A stretch of 64,000 bases of DNA, from assembly GCA_937891975.1 (NCBI GenBank), contig CALAUA010000015.1, positions 1 through 64,000 of the forward strand. The letters run 5' to 3'. Below, piece by piece: positions 16,934 through 24,981 of this stretch. The stretch is from an uncultured Bacteroidales bacterium (GTDB taxonomy: Bacteria; Bacteroidota; Bacteroidia; Bacteroidales; Paludibacteraceae). The notes under the pieces are model-generated. The model saw only the letters and a list, made by a program, of their open reading frames with translations, ran no database searches and was not told the DNA's origin. Both the position numbers and the translations under genes were made by a program. Numbering within the stretch: position 1 is the stretch's first letter; each line of letters opens with the position of its first letter.

Positions 16934-17815
16934 ATGTTAGAAAAGGAATACCGCGCATATCTTAAATTAGAAAAAGGACTGAGTGCAAATTCAGTAGATG
17001 CTTATGAGCGTGATTACCAATGTTTGAAGACCTATATGGACAAACATGGTATAGATCCTGTTCGAGCAAGTTTTCATGATTTACAGGCATTTGTATTCGA
17101 TACTTTCAAGGATGTTTCTTCCGTCCGTACTCAAGCTAGACTGATAGCAGGAGTACATTCGTTTTACCGTTTTCTGCTATATCATCATTATATCGAGCAA
17201 GACCCTTCAGAATTGTTAGAGACACCTAAAAAAGAATTGCACCTTCCAGATGTGTTGTCTTTAGATGAGGTAGACAGTATGATTGCGCAGATAGATATGT
17301 CAAAAGCCGAATCACATCGCAATAGAGCAATCATTGAAATGTTGTATGGAAGCGGTTTGCGCGTGAGCGAATTGGTAAATTTGAAGTTGAGTGATATATA
17401 CATTCGAGAAGGTTATCTTCGTATTGTGGGTAAAGGTAATAAGCAACGACTAGTACCTATCTCTCGTGAATCAGTTAAATGGTTTGGATATTGGCTGGAA
17501 GACCGTGGTCGTTTAGATGTCAAGCCAGAGGCGATAGACATAGCATTCTTGAATCGCTATGGCAGACAATTAACGCGTGCGATGATATTTACAATTATCA
17601 AGACATTGGCTCGTAATGCAGGTATTCAAAAGACAATTTCACCTCATACTTTGCGCCATTCATTTGCAACACATCTCCTGCAAAACGGAGCAGATTTGCG
17701 TATCATACAGCAGTTACTTGGGCATGAAAGCATAAGTACTACTGAGATTTATACGCATGTGGATGTGCAAGATCTGCGTGCAGCAGTATTGAAATACCAT
17801 CCAGAAAATAGATGA
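16934..17815 (+). CDS. xerD: Tyrosine recombinase XerD
   Basis: 293 aa from ATG 16934; the longer open frame before it belongs to the lipoprotein gene. SAM-like N-terminal domain (residues about 1-90), catalytic domain (about 110-290). Catalytic residues are visible: Arg in GSGLRVSEL (about 141), HTLRHSFATHLL (about 236), GHESISTTEIYTHVD (about 262-276) with the nucleophile Tyr. The XerC/D family resolves chromosome dimers at dif. The length and the chromosomal setting among housekeeping genes favour XerD over a mobile-element integrase. Confidence 0.92.
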   Translation: MLEKEYRAYLKLEKGLSANSVDAYERDYQCLKTYMDKHGIDPVRASFHDLQAFVFDTFKDVSSVRTQARLIAGVHSFYRFLLYHHYIEQDPSELLETPKKELHLPDVLSLDEVDSMIAQIDMSKAESHRNRAIIEMLYGSGLRVSELVNLKLSDIYIREGYLRIVGKGNKQRLVPISRESVKWFGYWLEDRGRLDVKPEAIDIAFLNRYGRQLTRAMIFTIIKTLARNAGIQKTISPHTLRHSFATHLLQNGADLRIIQQLLGHESISTTEIYTHVDVQDLRAAVLKYHPENR

Positions 17816-20190
17816 AACGCTTACTATTCATATTGCTTGGATTATGGGGCTTAATCGGTGGACTACGGGCTCAAGAAACCATAGTGGTTGGCGAAGTATT
17901 TGATGCTAACACTGGTAAACCATTGCCGAATGTGAATATTTATTTGCAAGGTACTCAAGTGGGCACGACCACCAATGCCGAAGGTTTATTTTTATTGCGT
18001 GAAGATTTGGATCGTTCGCGAATGATGGTGGTAAGTGCAGTAGGATATCATGTAGAACGCTTTAAGATAGAACCTCATACACAATCGGGTATAGACGTCG
18101 CATTACGAGAGAAAGTGGGAAGTTTGGCAGAGGTGTTTGTAGTACCACACGATAATCCAGCATTGCCTCTTATGGAAAAGGTTCGTGCGCGCAGGGTAGT
18201 AAATAGGCGCACAGTAGTGCTGGATGATTTAGAGGGGCAGACTACATTGTATGTGTCTGATATTCAGTCTAAAGTGCTTAAGCGAGCAATATGGAAGAGT
18301 TTGCAAGGTGGTATGATACAGCAAGCGGATAGTAGTTATTTGATTCCATTGTATTGGCGCCATCAAAAGGCAGATAGTGTGAGAGAAGAGGCGACTTTGT
18401 TGACACTGACCGACTATCAGATTTTGCTTGGTCAAATACCTAGCACTTTTGATTTTTATGACAATACATTGCCCTTCTTATCCACTTCTATGTTGAGCCC
18501 ATTGGCGGCCTCGGGCAATGCATATTATCAATATTATTTGGTAGATAGTATGCAAGTAGATAAGGAAAAACACTATCTATTGCATTTTAAATCAAAAAAT
18601 CCATTTTATGCTACGTTTAATGGTGAAATGACCATTGATTCTTCGAGTTACGCTCTGCGCAGTATTCGTGTAAATATACCTATTCAAAATAGTGTAAATT
18701 ATCTTAAGGAATTTACAATTCAACAAAAATTTACACCAGATAATCAGTTGCAAACAGAGCAGGTGACGATGTTGTTGGATTTTGCAATTAAGACTCCTAT
18801 TGGGAATGATACAACGCATATTTTCCCGACATTGCTGTTTGCACGCGACCAAAATATAGTCAATCATGTACAAAATAACGAAATTATTCAAGAATCTATC
18901 GCTGCGGATGATATGATCCTTCCTGCCTTGGATAGTCTAAATAATACACCATTGTTCAAAACTGCAAAATTGGTGGCATATGTATTACAGACAGGTTGTA
19001 TCCCGACAAATAAATATGTGGAGATAGGTAAAGTGCACCACGTGTTTAAATTGAGCAAACATGAAGGTCTACGTGTGGGTATTCCATTGCGAACAACGGA
19101 AGATTTGTGGAAAAATGTGTGCTTGGAAGCAATGGTGGCATATGGATTGGGTGATAGAGCATGGAAGGGGTTAGGGCAGATGAATGTGGATTTCCCTACC
19201 GAGCGTAGGCATACGATGTATATGAGATATAGCGATGAGTATGTATATGGCGATGTGGATGATTTTTCTGAGTATATTCGTGAGAATAAAGTTTTTAATA
19301 TGCAGATTAATCTGTTAACTCGTCTTTTACAAGGAGTGCCTTTTAATTCGGAGTACTATTATAACACCCTGACGCGTCGTCAAGAGGGACGTGTGCAATT
19401 TTTTGACGAATGGAATGATTTTTTGGAAACGCAAGCATACATCAAAATTGGAAAAACAGGATTAGGAGAACCGACTCGTAACTACTACGGTCAACCTACT
19501 ATGTTTTATGCTACTCTTGGTGCTTCTGCTCGCGTGAGCTTCAATGAGCGTAAAGTCGATTCCTATTTCTATCGCCGACATATTTACAATCATTTGCCTA
19601 TTCTATACATTGGGGCTGAAATGGGTAGTTATCATCTAGATAATATGCCTTCCTATCGTATGTATGGCAACTTGCAGTTAATGCTACGTCATAATGTAGA
19701 TTTGGGTATGGCTGGCGAATTAGATTATCTCTTGCAAGCAGGTTTGATGTTTGGAAAGTTGCCTTATCCTTTACTGCATCATTTTGCAGCCAATCAAACG
19801 CATGCTTTTGATGCCTATCGTTTTTCGCTGATGAATAATTACCAATATGCTGCTGATAAATACATATCATTACATGCTCATTGGAATGGCAAGGGTGTAT
19901 TGTTTAATTTGATTCCAGGTGTGCGTTATGCGCGGTTGCGTGAACTAATAGAGTTCAAAGTAGCATATGGCGGGCTGCGAGGTGAACACCAATCTGTACT
20001 ATCTTTTCCTACTACACAAACAGGATATAGCACCATGCAGGCACTTGCCATTCCTTATGTGGAGGTAGGAGTAGGAATTGGTAATATCTTACGAATAGGA
20101 GAGGTGTATGGCGTATTTCGTTTGACCCACCTACAAGACCCAACATCGCCTTGGTGGGCAATACGTTTCCGCTTGCATTTAGGCATGTAG
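17812..20190 (+). CDS. DUF5686 outer-membrane protein with carboxypeptidase-like N-domain
   Basis: 792 aa with a signal peptide (MKRLLFILLGLWGLIGGLRA). Residues about 25-110 form a carboxypeptidase-regulatory-like beta domain (VVGEVFDANTGKPLPNVNIY, then VGTTTNAEGLF), common at the periplasmic end of Bacteroidota outer-membrane proteins. The rest fits DUF5686 and ends in beta-barrel strands (IRFRLHLGM). The role is unknown. It overlaps xerD by 4 nt. Family naming is from recall of the architecture. Confidence 0.85.
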   Translation: MKRLLFILLGLWGLIGGLRAQETIVVGEVFDANTGKPLPNVNIYLQGTQVGTTTNAEGLFLLREDLDRSRMMVVSAVGYHVERFKIEPHTQSGIDVALREKVGSLAEVFVVPHDNPALPLMEKVRARRVVNRRTVVLDDLEGQTTLYVSDIQSKVLKRAIWKSLQGGMIQQADSSYLIPLYWRHQKADSVREEATLLTLTDYQILLGQIPSTFDFYDNTLPFLSTSMLSPLAASGNAYYQYYLVDSMQVDKEKHYLLHFKSKNPFYATFNGEMTIDSSSYALRSIRVNIPIQNSVNYLKEFTIQQKFTPDNQLQTEQVTMLLDFAIKTPIGNDTTHIFPTLLFARDQNIVNHVQNNEIIQESIAADDMILPALDSLNNTPLFKTAKLVAYVLQTGCIPTNKYVEIGKVHHVFKLSKHEGLRVGIPLRTTEDLWKNVCLEAMVAYGLGDRAWKGLGQMNVDFPTERRHTMYMRYSDEYVYGDVDDFSEYIRENKVFNMQINLLTRLLQGVPFNSEYYYNTLTRRQEGRVQFFDEWNDFLETQAYIKIGKTGLGEPTRNYYGQPTMFYATLGASARVSFNERKVDSYFYRRHIYNHLPILYIGAEMGSYHLDNMPSYRMYGNLQLMLRHNVDLGMAGELDYLLQAGLMFGKLPYPLLHHFAANQTHAFDAYRFSLMNNYQYAADKYISLHAHWNGKGVLFNLIPGVRYARLRELIEFKVAYGGLRGEHQSVLSFPTTQTGYSTMQALAIPYVEVGVGIGNILRIGEVYGVFRLTHLQDPTSPWWAIRFRLHLGM

Positions 20191-20191
20191 T

Positions 20192-20395
20192 TTAATCCTT
20201 ATAAGGATTAATTACGAGTTCCATTTGTTCTTCCCAGTCAAAGAGTTGTTGTTGGCAATAAGTTAATAATTCTTTTGCCTCTTTCGCTTTGGCTTGATAA
20301 GATTCCATGCTCAATGCTTCTGATTGCTCCAACTTAGTAACAATCTTTTCGATACGTTTGATGGCTTGATCGTATGTGCTATTTACCTTTGCCAT
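20192..20395 (-). CDS. xseB: Exodeoxyribonuclease VII small subunit
   Basis: 67 aa, almost entirely helical, with the XseB pattern: YDQAIKRIEKIVTKLEQSE, then a second helix ending LLTYCQQQL with the conserved Cys. It forms the many-copy helper subunit of ExoVII, which degrades single-stranded DNA. The large subunit gene is not in the window. The frame overlaps the end of the sugar transferase gene by 17 nt. Confidence 0.85.
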   Translation of the reverse strand: MAKVNSTYDQAIKRIEKIVTKLEQSEALSMESYQAKAKEAKELLTYCQQQLFDWEEQMELVINPYKD

Positions 20396-21671
20396 TGAAT
20401 ATGATAGCTATGGTGCGAAACATTATTTTAATATCTAAACTTAGTGACATGTTCTCTAGATAAACAATGTCATAATTCAAGCGTTGTATCATTTTATCCA
20501 AGGTGTCAGTATATCCCACCTTGATAGGACCCCAACTAGTGAGCCCTGGTCTAATCTTGTAGATCATACAGTAGTATGGCGCTTTTTCCTCTATCTGATT
20601 GATAAAATAGCGACGTTCTGGGCGTGGACCTACTATTGACATATCTCCACGGAGAATGTTCCAAAATTGTGGTAATTCGTCAATGCGATATTTGCGCATC
20701 CATTTGCCAATCTTAGTGATGCGAGGATCGTTGTCGGAGGTTAGTCTAGGTGTGCCATTTTCGGCATTATGCGTCATTGTCCTGAATTTGATGATATTGA
20801 AGGGCAGACCATGTAAGCCAATGCGTTCTTGCTTGTAAAAGATATTCCCTTTAGATGTGAGTTTGATAGTGATTCCGAGTATGATGAATGTTGGGAATAA
20901 TAGAAGCAACATAATGCATGATGCAACAATGTCGAAGGCGCGCTTGATACATAATTCAGCATCGTTCATTTTGTGATCAGTAATACGAACCAACGGTTGC
21001 CTTTCCAGTTCCACAATCATTGCTGCACCTGTTAGCATATCGTACAGACGAGGAACTACAGATATTTCCACATTGTAGGGATATAATTGATTGATAAGGG
21101 AGTAAAGGTCTTCTTCTTTACTATTTTGCAGGTCTAAGATCACCTCATCGTATGGTTCAATGGCATTGGCTCGTTCAAAATCAGTTATATTGTCCAACGA
21201 ATGAAGAGTATAGCAACGTGCTTGATTTTGGTCAAGTTTGTGAGATATGAAAGTGACTAGTAAACGTGGAATATAACTTCCTACAAATTGTATGGTAAAT
21301 AATGCGATGAGAGATGTGAAATAATTACGGTAATCTGTGATAGGATCATCAATGATAATGCAGAAGAAAGCTCCTAAGGTGATGATTACGGATGATAGCA
21401 GCGTTCGTTTGAATTCACGTGAATAGCGTTTGCGAATGGGGCGTAGGTAGTAGCCTGACAGGTAATATACGCACAAACAACCAATCGGATAGATAATTAG
21501 CGGAGTGTAGAAATTGAACATAGGAATCAATATCGTATCCACTGAAAAAATCTTTCCCTCATACACCAACCAGCGGAAAACAAGAAAACCTCCCCATACC
21601 AATAACGAGGAAAGAATATCTACTAGTATGTATATTAGTTGTTGTTTTCTTCGTTTTTTTCCAGTAATCAT
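20379..21671 (-). CDS. Polyprenyl-phosphate sugar-1-phosphate transferase (WcaJ/WbaP type)
   Basis: 430 aa. Starts exopolysaccharide or O-unit synthesis by transferring a hexose 1-phosphate to undecaprenyl phosphate. Four or five hydrophobic segments (residues 10-30, 45-70, 90-130) are followed by a CoA-binding-like domain and the bacterial sugar transferase domain (about 245-430), which begins KRAFDIVASCIMLLLLFP. Motifs include IIKFRTM, RKYRIDELPQFWNILRGDM and IVGPRPE. No other polysaccharide genes are adjacent. Confidence 0.92.
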   Translation of the reverse strand: MITGKKRRKQQLIYILVDILSSLLVWGGFLVFRWLVYEGKIFSVDTILIPMFNFYTPLIIYPIGCLCVYYLSGYYLRPIRKRYSREFKRTLLSSVIITLGAFFCIIIDDPITDYRNYFTSLIALFTIQFVGSYIPRLLVTFISHKLDQNQARCYTLHSLDNITDFERANAIEPYDEVILDLQNSKEEDLYSLINQLYPYNVEISVVPRLYDMLTGAAMIVELERQPLVRITDHKMNDAELCIKRAFDIVASCIMLLLLFPTFIILGITIKLTSKGNIFYKQERIGLHGLPFNIIKFRTMTHNAENGTPRLTSDNDPRITKIGKWMRKYRIDELPQFWNILRGDMSIVGPRPERRYFINQIEEKAPYYCMIYKIRPGLTSWGPIKVGYTDTLDKMIQRLNYDIVYLENMSLSLDIKIMFRTIAIIFNGKGK

Positions 21672-21673
21672 AC

Positions 21674-22258
21674 TTATTTTCGAATAATTGTTATGCGTTC
21701 TTTGTCATCAATTTTGATGATAGACGAAGGTTGGGCTGGGGTATTATCCTCACGACGGAATAGGCATATATAATCAACTGCGTTTATTATTTCAGGTGAT
21801 ATTTCGCTGAATGTTGCTGCGCTCGCTTCACCGCTAATATTTGCCGAAGTGGACACGATTGGGCGGCGTAATTGCTCGCAAAGGGCTTTGGAAAACACTT
21901 CTTGTGTGATACGAATACCTACGCTACCATCTTCTGCTAATAGATTAGGAGCCAGGTTCTTTGCGTTGGGATAAATGATGGTCATTGGGCGTTGTCCTTC
22001 GCTAGCTTCAAGGAGTATCCATGCTGTCTCTGGCACTTTTTCCATATATCCTTGCAGTTTACCTGCACCATCCAGAAGTACTAACATAGCCTTGCTGTCT
22101 ATTCGTTTTTTTATTTCGTAGATACGTGCTACAGCGTCAGCATTTGTAGCATCACAACCGATACCCCATATAGTGTCAGTAGGGTAGAGTATTACTCCAC
22201 CTTCACGAAGCACTTTTAGAGCGGCTTGTAAATCTGATTTTTCGTAGCGATTTTCCAT
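21674..22258 (-). CDS. tsaC: L-threonylcarbamoyladenylate synthase
   Basis: 194 aa of the YrdC/Sua5 family. Makes threonylcarbamoyl-AMP, the donor for t6A37 of tRNAs; the transferase partner TsaD is encoded at 62400-63470. Motifs are GVILYPTDTIWGIGCDA (about 17), KKRIDSKAM (about 50), RPMTIIYP and PIVSTSANISGE (about 130). It lacks the extra C-terminal Sua5 domain. Its promoter box lies only 8 nt from the ATG, so the mRNA is nearly leaderless. The stop is 2 nt from the sugar transferase start. Confidence 0.93.
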   Translation of the reverse strand: MENRYEKSDLQAALKVLREGGVILYPTDTIWGIGCDATNADAVARIYEIKKRIDSKAMLVLLDGAGKLQGYMEKVPETAWILLEASEGQRPMTIIYPNAKNLAPNLLAEDGSVGIRITQEVFSKALCEQLRRPIVSTSANISGEASAATFSEISPEIINAVDYICLFRREDNTPAQPSSIIKIDDKERITIIRK

Positions 22259-22266
22259 TCAAGGGG

Positions 22267-22298
22267 CAAAATTACAAAAAAAAATGCATATATGCAAA
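22267..22298 (-). promoter_or_regulatory. Promoter of tsaC (near-leaderless)
   Basis: On the minus strand TAATTTTG (22274 to 22267) with a TTTGCATATATGC -33 region about 20 bp upstream (22298 to 22294). The last base of the box is 8 nt before the A of the tsaC ATG, so transcription must start within a few bases of it. Confidence 0.7.
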
Positions 22299-22368
22299 AA
22301 AAAAAGAAGGATTGTCATCCCGACAACCCAATCTTTACTTAACCTTAAATCTAATACCATGAAAAACA
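22297..22368 (-). ncRNA. Candidate small RNA of about 72 nt with its own promoter and terminator
   Basis: A minus-strand promoter (22374-22405) predicts a start near 22368. The RNA would run through an AT-rich unstructured region and end in a perfect hairpin, GGGTTGTC / GACAATCC with a GGGAT loop (22309-22329), followed by T2-C-T10. tsaC downstream has a separate promoter, so this is not needed as its leader. The middle (about 22330-22366) resembles a segment I have seen repeatedly in Bacteroidales intergenic regions, possibly a known sRNA family, but I cannot name it with certainty. Confidence 0.65.
22309..22329 (-). terminator. Rho-independent terminator of the small RNA
   Basis: An 8-bp stem with one G-T pair and a 5-nt loop, followed on the minus strand by a run of ten T after TTC. 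Confidence 0.75.
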
Positions 22369-22373
22369 CGGTG

Positions 22374-22405
22374 CAAAAGTACTGCTTTTTTTTATACCCA
22401 CCAAA
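22374..22405 (-). promoter_or_regulatory. Promoter of the candidate small RNA
   Basis: Minus-strand -33 TTTGG (22405-22401) and -7 TACTTTTG (22381-22374), 20 bp apart, in the TTTGG class of promoters seen also for rpmH, pckA and secG. Confidence 0.75.
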
Positions 22406-22492
22406 TATTTTGCCCTAAAATTATGTTTTATAACATGTTTTTCGAAATTTTGTAAAGTCAATTATGCAAAATATGGGTATTTTTGTGAAAAA

Positions 22493-22524
22493 TTTGGTAA
22501 TTTCAAAAAATAGCAGTAATTTTG
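22493..22524 (+). promoter_or_regulatory. Promoter of pckA
   Basis: -33 TTTGG at 22493-22497 and -7 TAATTTTG at 22517-22524. The leader to the ATG at 22614 is about 85 nt; I see no strong structure in it. The rest of the 355-bp gap to tsaC holds the small RNA listed above. Confidence 0.75.
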
Positions 22525-22613
22525 TACCCGATAAAATTCGCGTCAATGGGCAATTGGCACAAAATTTGCAAAGAAATTAGTAAAAAACAACAAAATAACC
22601 TTTTTATAACACA

Positions 22614-24218
22614 ATGAAACAATTAGATTTGACCCAGTACGGCATCGTAGGTACAACCGAGATCGTACACAATCCTTCTTACGAAGTACTCTTCGCAGAG
22701 GAGACAAAAGCAGAATTAACTGGCTTTGACAAGGGCCAAGAGACTGAGCTTGGCGCAGTAAACGTGATGACTGGTGTGTACACTGGTCGTTCTCCAAAAG
22801 ACAAATTCATCGTTGATGACGCTCAAAGTCACGACAATGTATGGTGGACAAGCGAGGACTACAAGAACGACAACAAACCTATGTCTGAGGCTACTTGGGC
22901 TGTGGTAAAAGACATCGCTATCAAGGAGCTTTCTAACAAGCGCCTCTTCGTGGTTGACGCTTTCTGCGGTACCAACCCTGATACTCGTATTGCTGTTCGC
23001 TTCATCGTTGAGGTGGCATGGCAAGCACACTTCGTAACCAATATGTTTATCCAACCATCTGCTGAGGAGTTGGAGAACTTCGAGCCTAACTTCGTGATTT
23101 ACAACGCTTCTAAGGCAAAAGTTGAGAACTACAAAGAGCTCGGTTTGAACTCTGAGACTTGCGTAGCATTCAACACTACCAGCCGCGAGCAAGTAATCCT
23201 CAACACCTGGTACGGTGGTGAGATGAAGAAGGGTATGTTCTCTATGATGAACTACTTCTTGCCTCTCCAAGGTATCGCTTCTATGCACTGCTCTGCTAAC
23301 ACCGACATGAACGGCGAGAACACCGCAGTATTCTTCGGCCTTTCTGGTACAGGTAAGACCACCCTTTCTACCGATCCTAAGCGTCTCCTTATCGGTGACG
23401 ATGAGCACGGATGGGACGACAACGGCGTGTTCAACTTCGAGGGCGGTTGCTACGCTAAGGTTATCAACCTCGACAAAGAGTCTGAGCCAGACATCTACGC
23501 TGCTATCAAGCGCAACGCTCTCCTCGAGAACGTTACTGTTGATGAGAACGGCAAGATCGACTTCACCGACAAGAGCGTTACTGAGAACACCCGCGTAAGC
23601 TATCCTATCAACCACATCGAGAAGATCGTTCGCCCAATCTCTGCTGGTCCTGCAGCTAAGAACGTTATCTTCCTCTCTGCTGATGCATTCGGCGTATTGC
23701 CACCAGTTAGCATCTTGACTCCAGAGCAAACCAAATACTACTTCCTCAGTGGCTTTACTGCTAAACTCGCTGGTACTGAGCGTGGTATCACTGAGCCAAC
23801 TCCTACTTTCTCTGCTTGCTTCGGCCAAGCATTCTTGGAGTTGCACCCAACTAAATATGCTGAGGAGCTCGTAAAACGCATGGAGAAATCTGGTGCTAAG
23901 GCTTACCTCGTTAACACTGGCTGGAACGGTACTGGCAAGCGTATCTCTATCAAGGATACACGTGGTATCATCGACGCTATCCTCGGTGGTGACATTTTGA
24001 ACGCTCCTACCAAGAAGATCCCATTCTTCGATTTCGAGGTTCCAACTGCATTGCCAGGTGTTGATCCTGCAATCCTCGACCCACGCGACACTTATGCTGA
24101 CGCTACTCAATGGGAAGAGAAGGCTAAGGATTTGGCAAGCCGTTTCATCAAGAACTTTGCTAAATACACCACCAACGAGGCAGGTAAAGCTCTCGTTGCA
24201 GCTGGCCCACAACTCTAA
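22614..24218 (+). CDS. pckA: Phosphoenolpyruvate carboxykinase (ATP)
   Basis: 534 aa. Interconverts oxaloacetate and PEP; in fermentative Bacteroidales it mostly fixes CO2 on the way to succinate. Motifs are TGRSPKDKFIV (about 60), YGGEMKKGMF (about 202), the P-loop FFGLSGTGKTTLS (about 240), LIGDDEHGWDD (about 260) and the C-terminal NTGWNGTGKRI. Codon use is strongly biased, as in highly expressed genes, which creates a 498-codon open frame on the opposite strand that is not a gene. A strong terminator follows. Confidence 0.98.
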   Translation: MKQLDLTQYGIVGTTEIVHNPSYEVLFAEETKAELTGFDKGQETELGAVNVMTGVYTGRSPKDKFIVDDAQSHDNVWWTSEDYKNDNKPMSEATWAVVKDIAIKELSNKRLFVVDAFCGTNPDTRIAVRFIVEVAWQAHFVTNMFIQPSAEELENFEPNFVIYNASKAKVENYKELGLNSETCVAFNTTSREQVILNTWYGGEMKKGMFSMMNYFLPLQGIASMHCSANTDMNGENTAVFFGLSGTGKTTLSTDPKRLLIGDDEHGWDDNGVFNFEGGCYAKVINLDKESEPDIYAAIKRNALLENVTVDENGKIDFTDKSVTENTRVSYPINHIEKIVRPISAGPAAKNVIFLSADAFGVLPPVSILTPEQTKYYFLSGFTAKLAGTERGITEPTPTFSACFGQAFLELHPTKYAEELVKRMEKSGAKAYLVNTGWNGTGKRISIKDTRGIIDAILGGDILNAPTKKIPFFDFEVPTALPGVDPAILDPRDTYADATQWEEKAKDLASRFIKNFAKYTTNEAGKALVAAGPQL

Positions 24219-24241
24219 TCATTTAGAGAATAAATATTCCA

Positions 24242-24271
24242 AGAAGGTGTGTCTATATAGACGCACCTTCT
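24242..24271 (+). terminator. pckA terminator
   Basis: A 12-bp stem, AGAAGGTGTGTC / GACGCACCTTCT with one G-T pair, loop TATATA, followed by TTTTT. Confidence 0.85.
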
Positions 24272-24288
24272 TTTTCCTTTATCAATTA

Positions 24289-24376
24289 CGCACAATACAC
24301 GCACTATTCACGCACAATAGACGCACAATAGACGCACAATACACGCACTATAAGCGCACAATAAGCGCACTATTCC
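24289..24376. repeat. 11-bp tandem array, 8 units (CGCACAATACA type)
   Basis: Eight uninterrupted 11-bp units, all starting CGCAC and alternating AATA and TATT variants. The right-hand units and flanks match the array at 106-160. Confidence 0.9.
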
Positions 24377-24412
24377 TAATACTTTCTCGGAGGATGAAGA
24401 TACAATCTCCTC

Positions 24413-24443
24413 CTTTACACCCTACACTCTACGCCCTACACTA
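24413..24443. repeat. 7-bp tandem array (TTTACAC type), second copy
   Basis: Units TTTACAC, CCTACAC, TCTACGC, CCTACAC. As at the left end of the window, it accompanies an 11-bp array. Confidence 0.7.
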
Positions 24444-24649
24444 TCACTTTTATTAAGATTGCCATCTCTTTTGCTTCTCTTATACCTTGCCCTATTCCAC
24501 CGACCGACGACCGAGAGAAGACCGACAGAACAACGGCACAACTCCCTACCCTGAAAAGTGCGTTTTGTTAAGAATGCCCTCTAAAAGAGTTGACTAAAGT
24601 CCTAAAAATGTTGACTCCTTTCCTGAAATAGTTGCCTATCCTCCAAACA

Positions 24650-24675
24650 AAAAATCGCACTAAAATGCGATTTTT
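24650..24675. terminator. Hairpin before the structured RNA promoter
   Basis: A perfect 10-bp inverted repeat, AAAAATCGCA / TGCGATTTTT, loop CTAAAA. It could terminate in either direction and ends 1 bp before the -33 box at 24677. Confidence 0.6.
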
Positions 24676-24676
24676 C

Positions 24677-24707
24677 TTGCATATCCGAAAATTTTGTTGT
24701 ACCTTTG
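24677..24707 (+). promoter_or_regulatory. Promoter of the structured RNA and following lipoprotein gene
   Basis: -33 TTG at 24677-24679 (CTTGCATAT) and -7 TACCTTTG at 24700-24707, spacing 20 bp. No second promoter is visible between here and the gene at 24982. Confidence 0.8.
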
Positions 24708-24712
24708 CACCG

Positions 24713-24932
24713 AGATTTTAGAAGGGAATATAAGGATGAAGACAGGTAAGTTTACATACGGCAATAGCGTAATCTCCTATGCAACGGCATCGGAGTCATT
24801 GCTTGCAACACTTACCCCCCCCCTTTACAAACATCCTTATAATCAAATAGTTAGCCGTAGCAACACGGCTCGAAGTCATATATTGGCGTTACCACTTGGC
24901 ATCTTGTATGCTCGGCGCGTAACGCCTTTTTT
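24713..24932 (+). ncRNA. Candidate highly structured RNA, about 220 nt, possibly a cis-regulatory leader
   Basis: Nested pairings read directly from the sequence: P1 ATAAGGATG 24730-24738 with CATCCTTAT 24832-24840; P2 GGTAAGT 24745-24751 with ACTTACC 24810-24816; P3 GCAAT 24761-24765 with ATTGC 24798-24802; P4 CTCC 24774-24777 with GGAG 24792-24795, capped by ATGC/GCAT around AACG. Then P5 AGCCGT/ACGGCT (24853-24870), and a terminator-like hairpin GGCGTTAC 24885-24892 with GTAACGCC 24919-24926, inner GCAT/ATGC, followed by T6. A nine-C run sits between P2 and P1. An open frame (24694-24948) crosses all of this and is probably incidental. I do not recognise a known riboswitch core. Confidence 0.7.
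24885..24932 (+). terminator. Terminator-like hairpin ending the structured RNA
   Basis: An 8-bp outer stem GGCGTTAC/GTAACGCC with an inner 4-bp GCAT/ATGC helix and CTTGT loop, followed by six T. Because the downstream gene lacks its own promoter, this could act as an attenuator. Confidence 0.7.
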
Positions 24933-24981
24933 GTGTGCAAATTCTTAAACAATAATAAATAATTTCTAACATTCAAAAAGT

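Larger units (their letters stand above)
24219..24699. other. Intergenic region after pckA
   Basis: About 480 bp without a gene. It holds the pckA terminator (24242-24271), the 8-unit 11-bp array, a 7-bp array, about 200 bp of unassigned sequence rich in CCGACC and GTTGACT motifs (24460-24645), and a hairpin at 24650-24675 directly before the next promoter. Confidence 0.6.

Noticed and set aside
16934..17815. Integrase of a mobile element
   Set aside because: Size, motifs and position among lol-like, rbfA and DUF5686 genes fit the housekeeping XerD; no attachment sites or cargo genes are visible.
22716..24212. 498-codon open frame antisense to pckA
   Set aside because: It mirrors the strongly biased codon use of pckA, has no promoter, and its translation has no recognisable domain.
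24694..24948. 84-codon frame across the structured RNA
   Set aside because: Its first codon lies before the -7 box, and the sequence is better explained by nested helices and a terminator. A shorter start at 24736 remains possible but unsupported.
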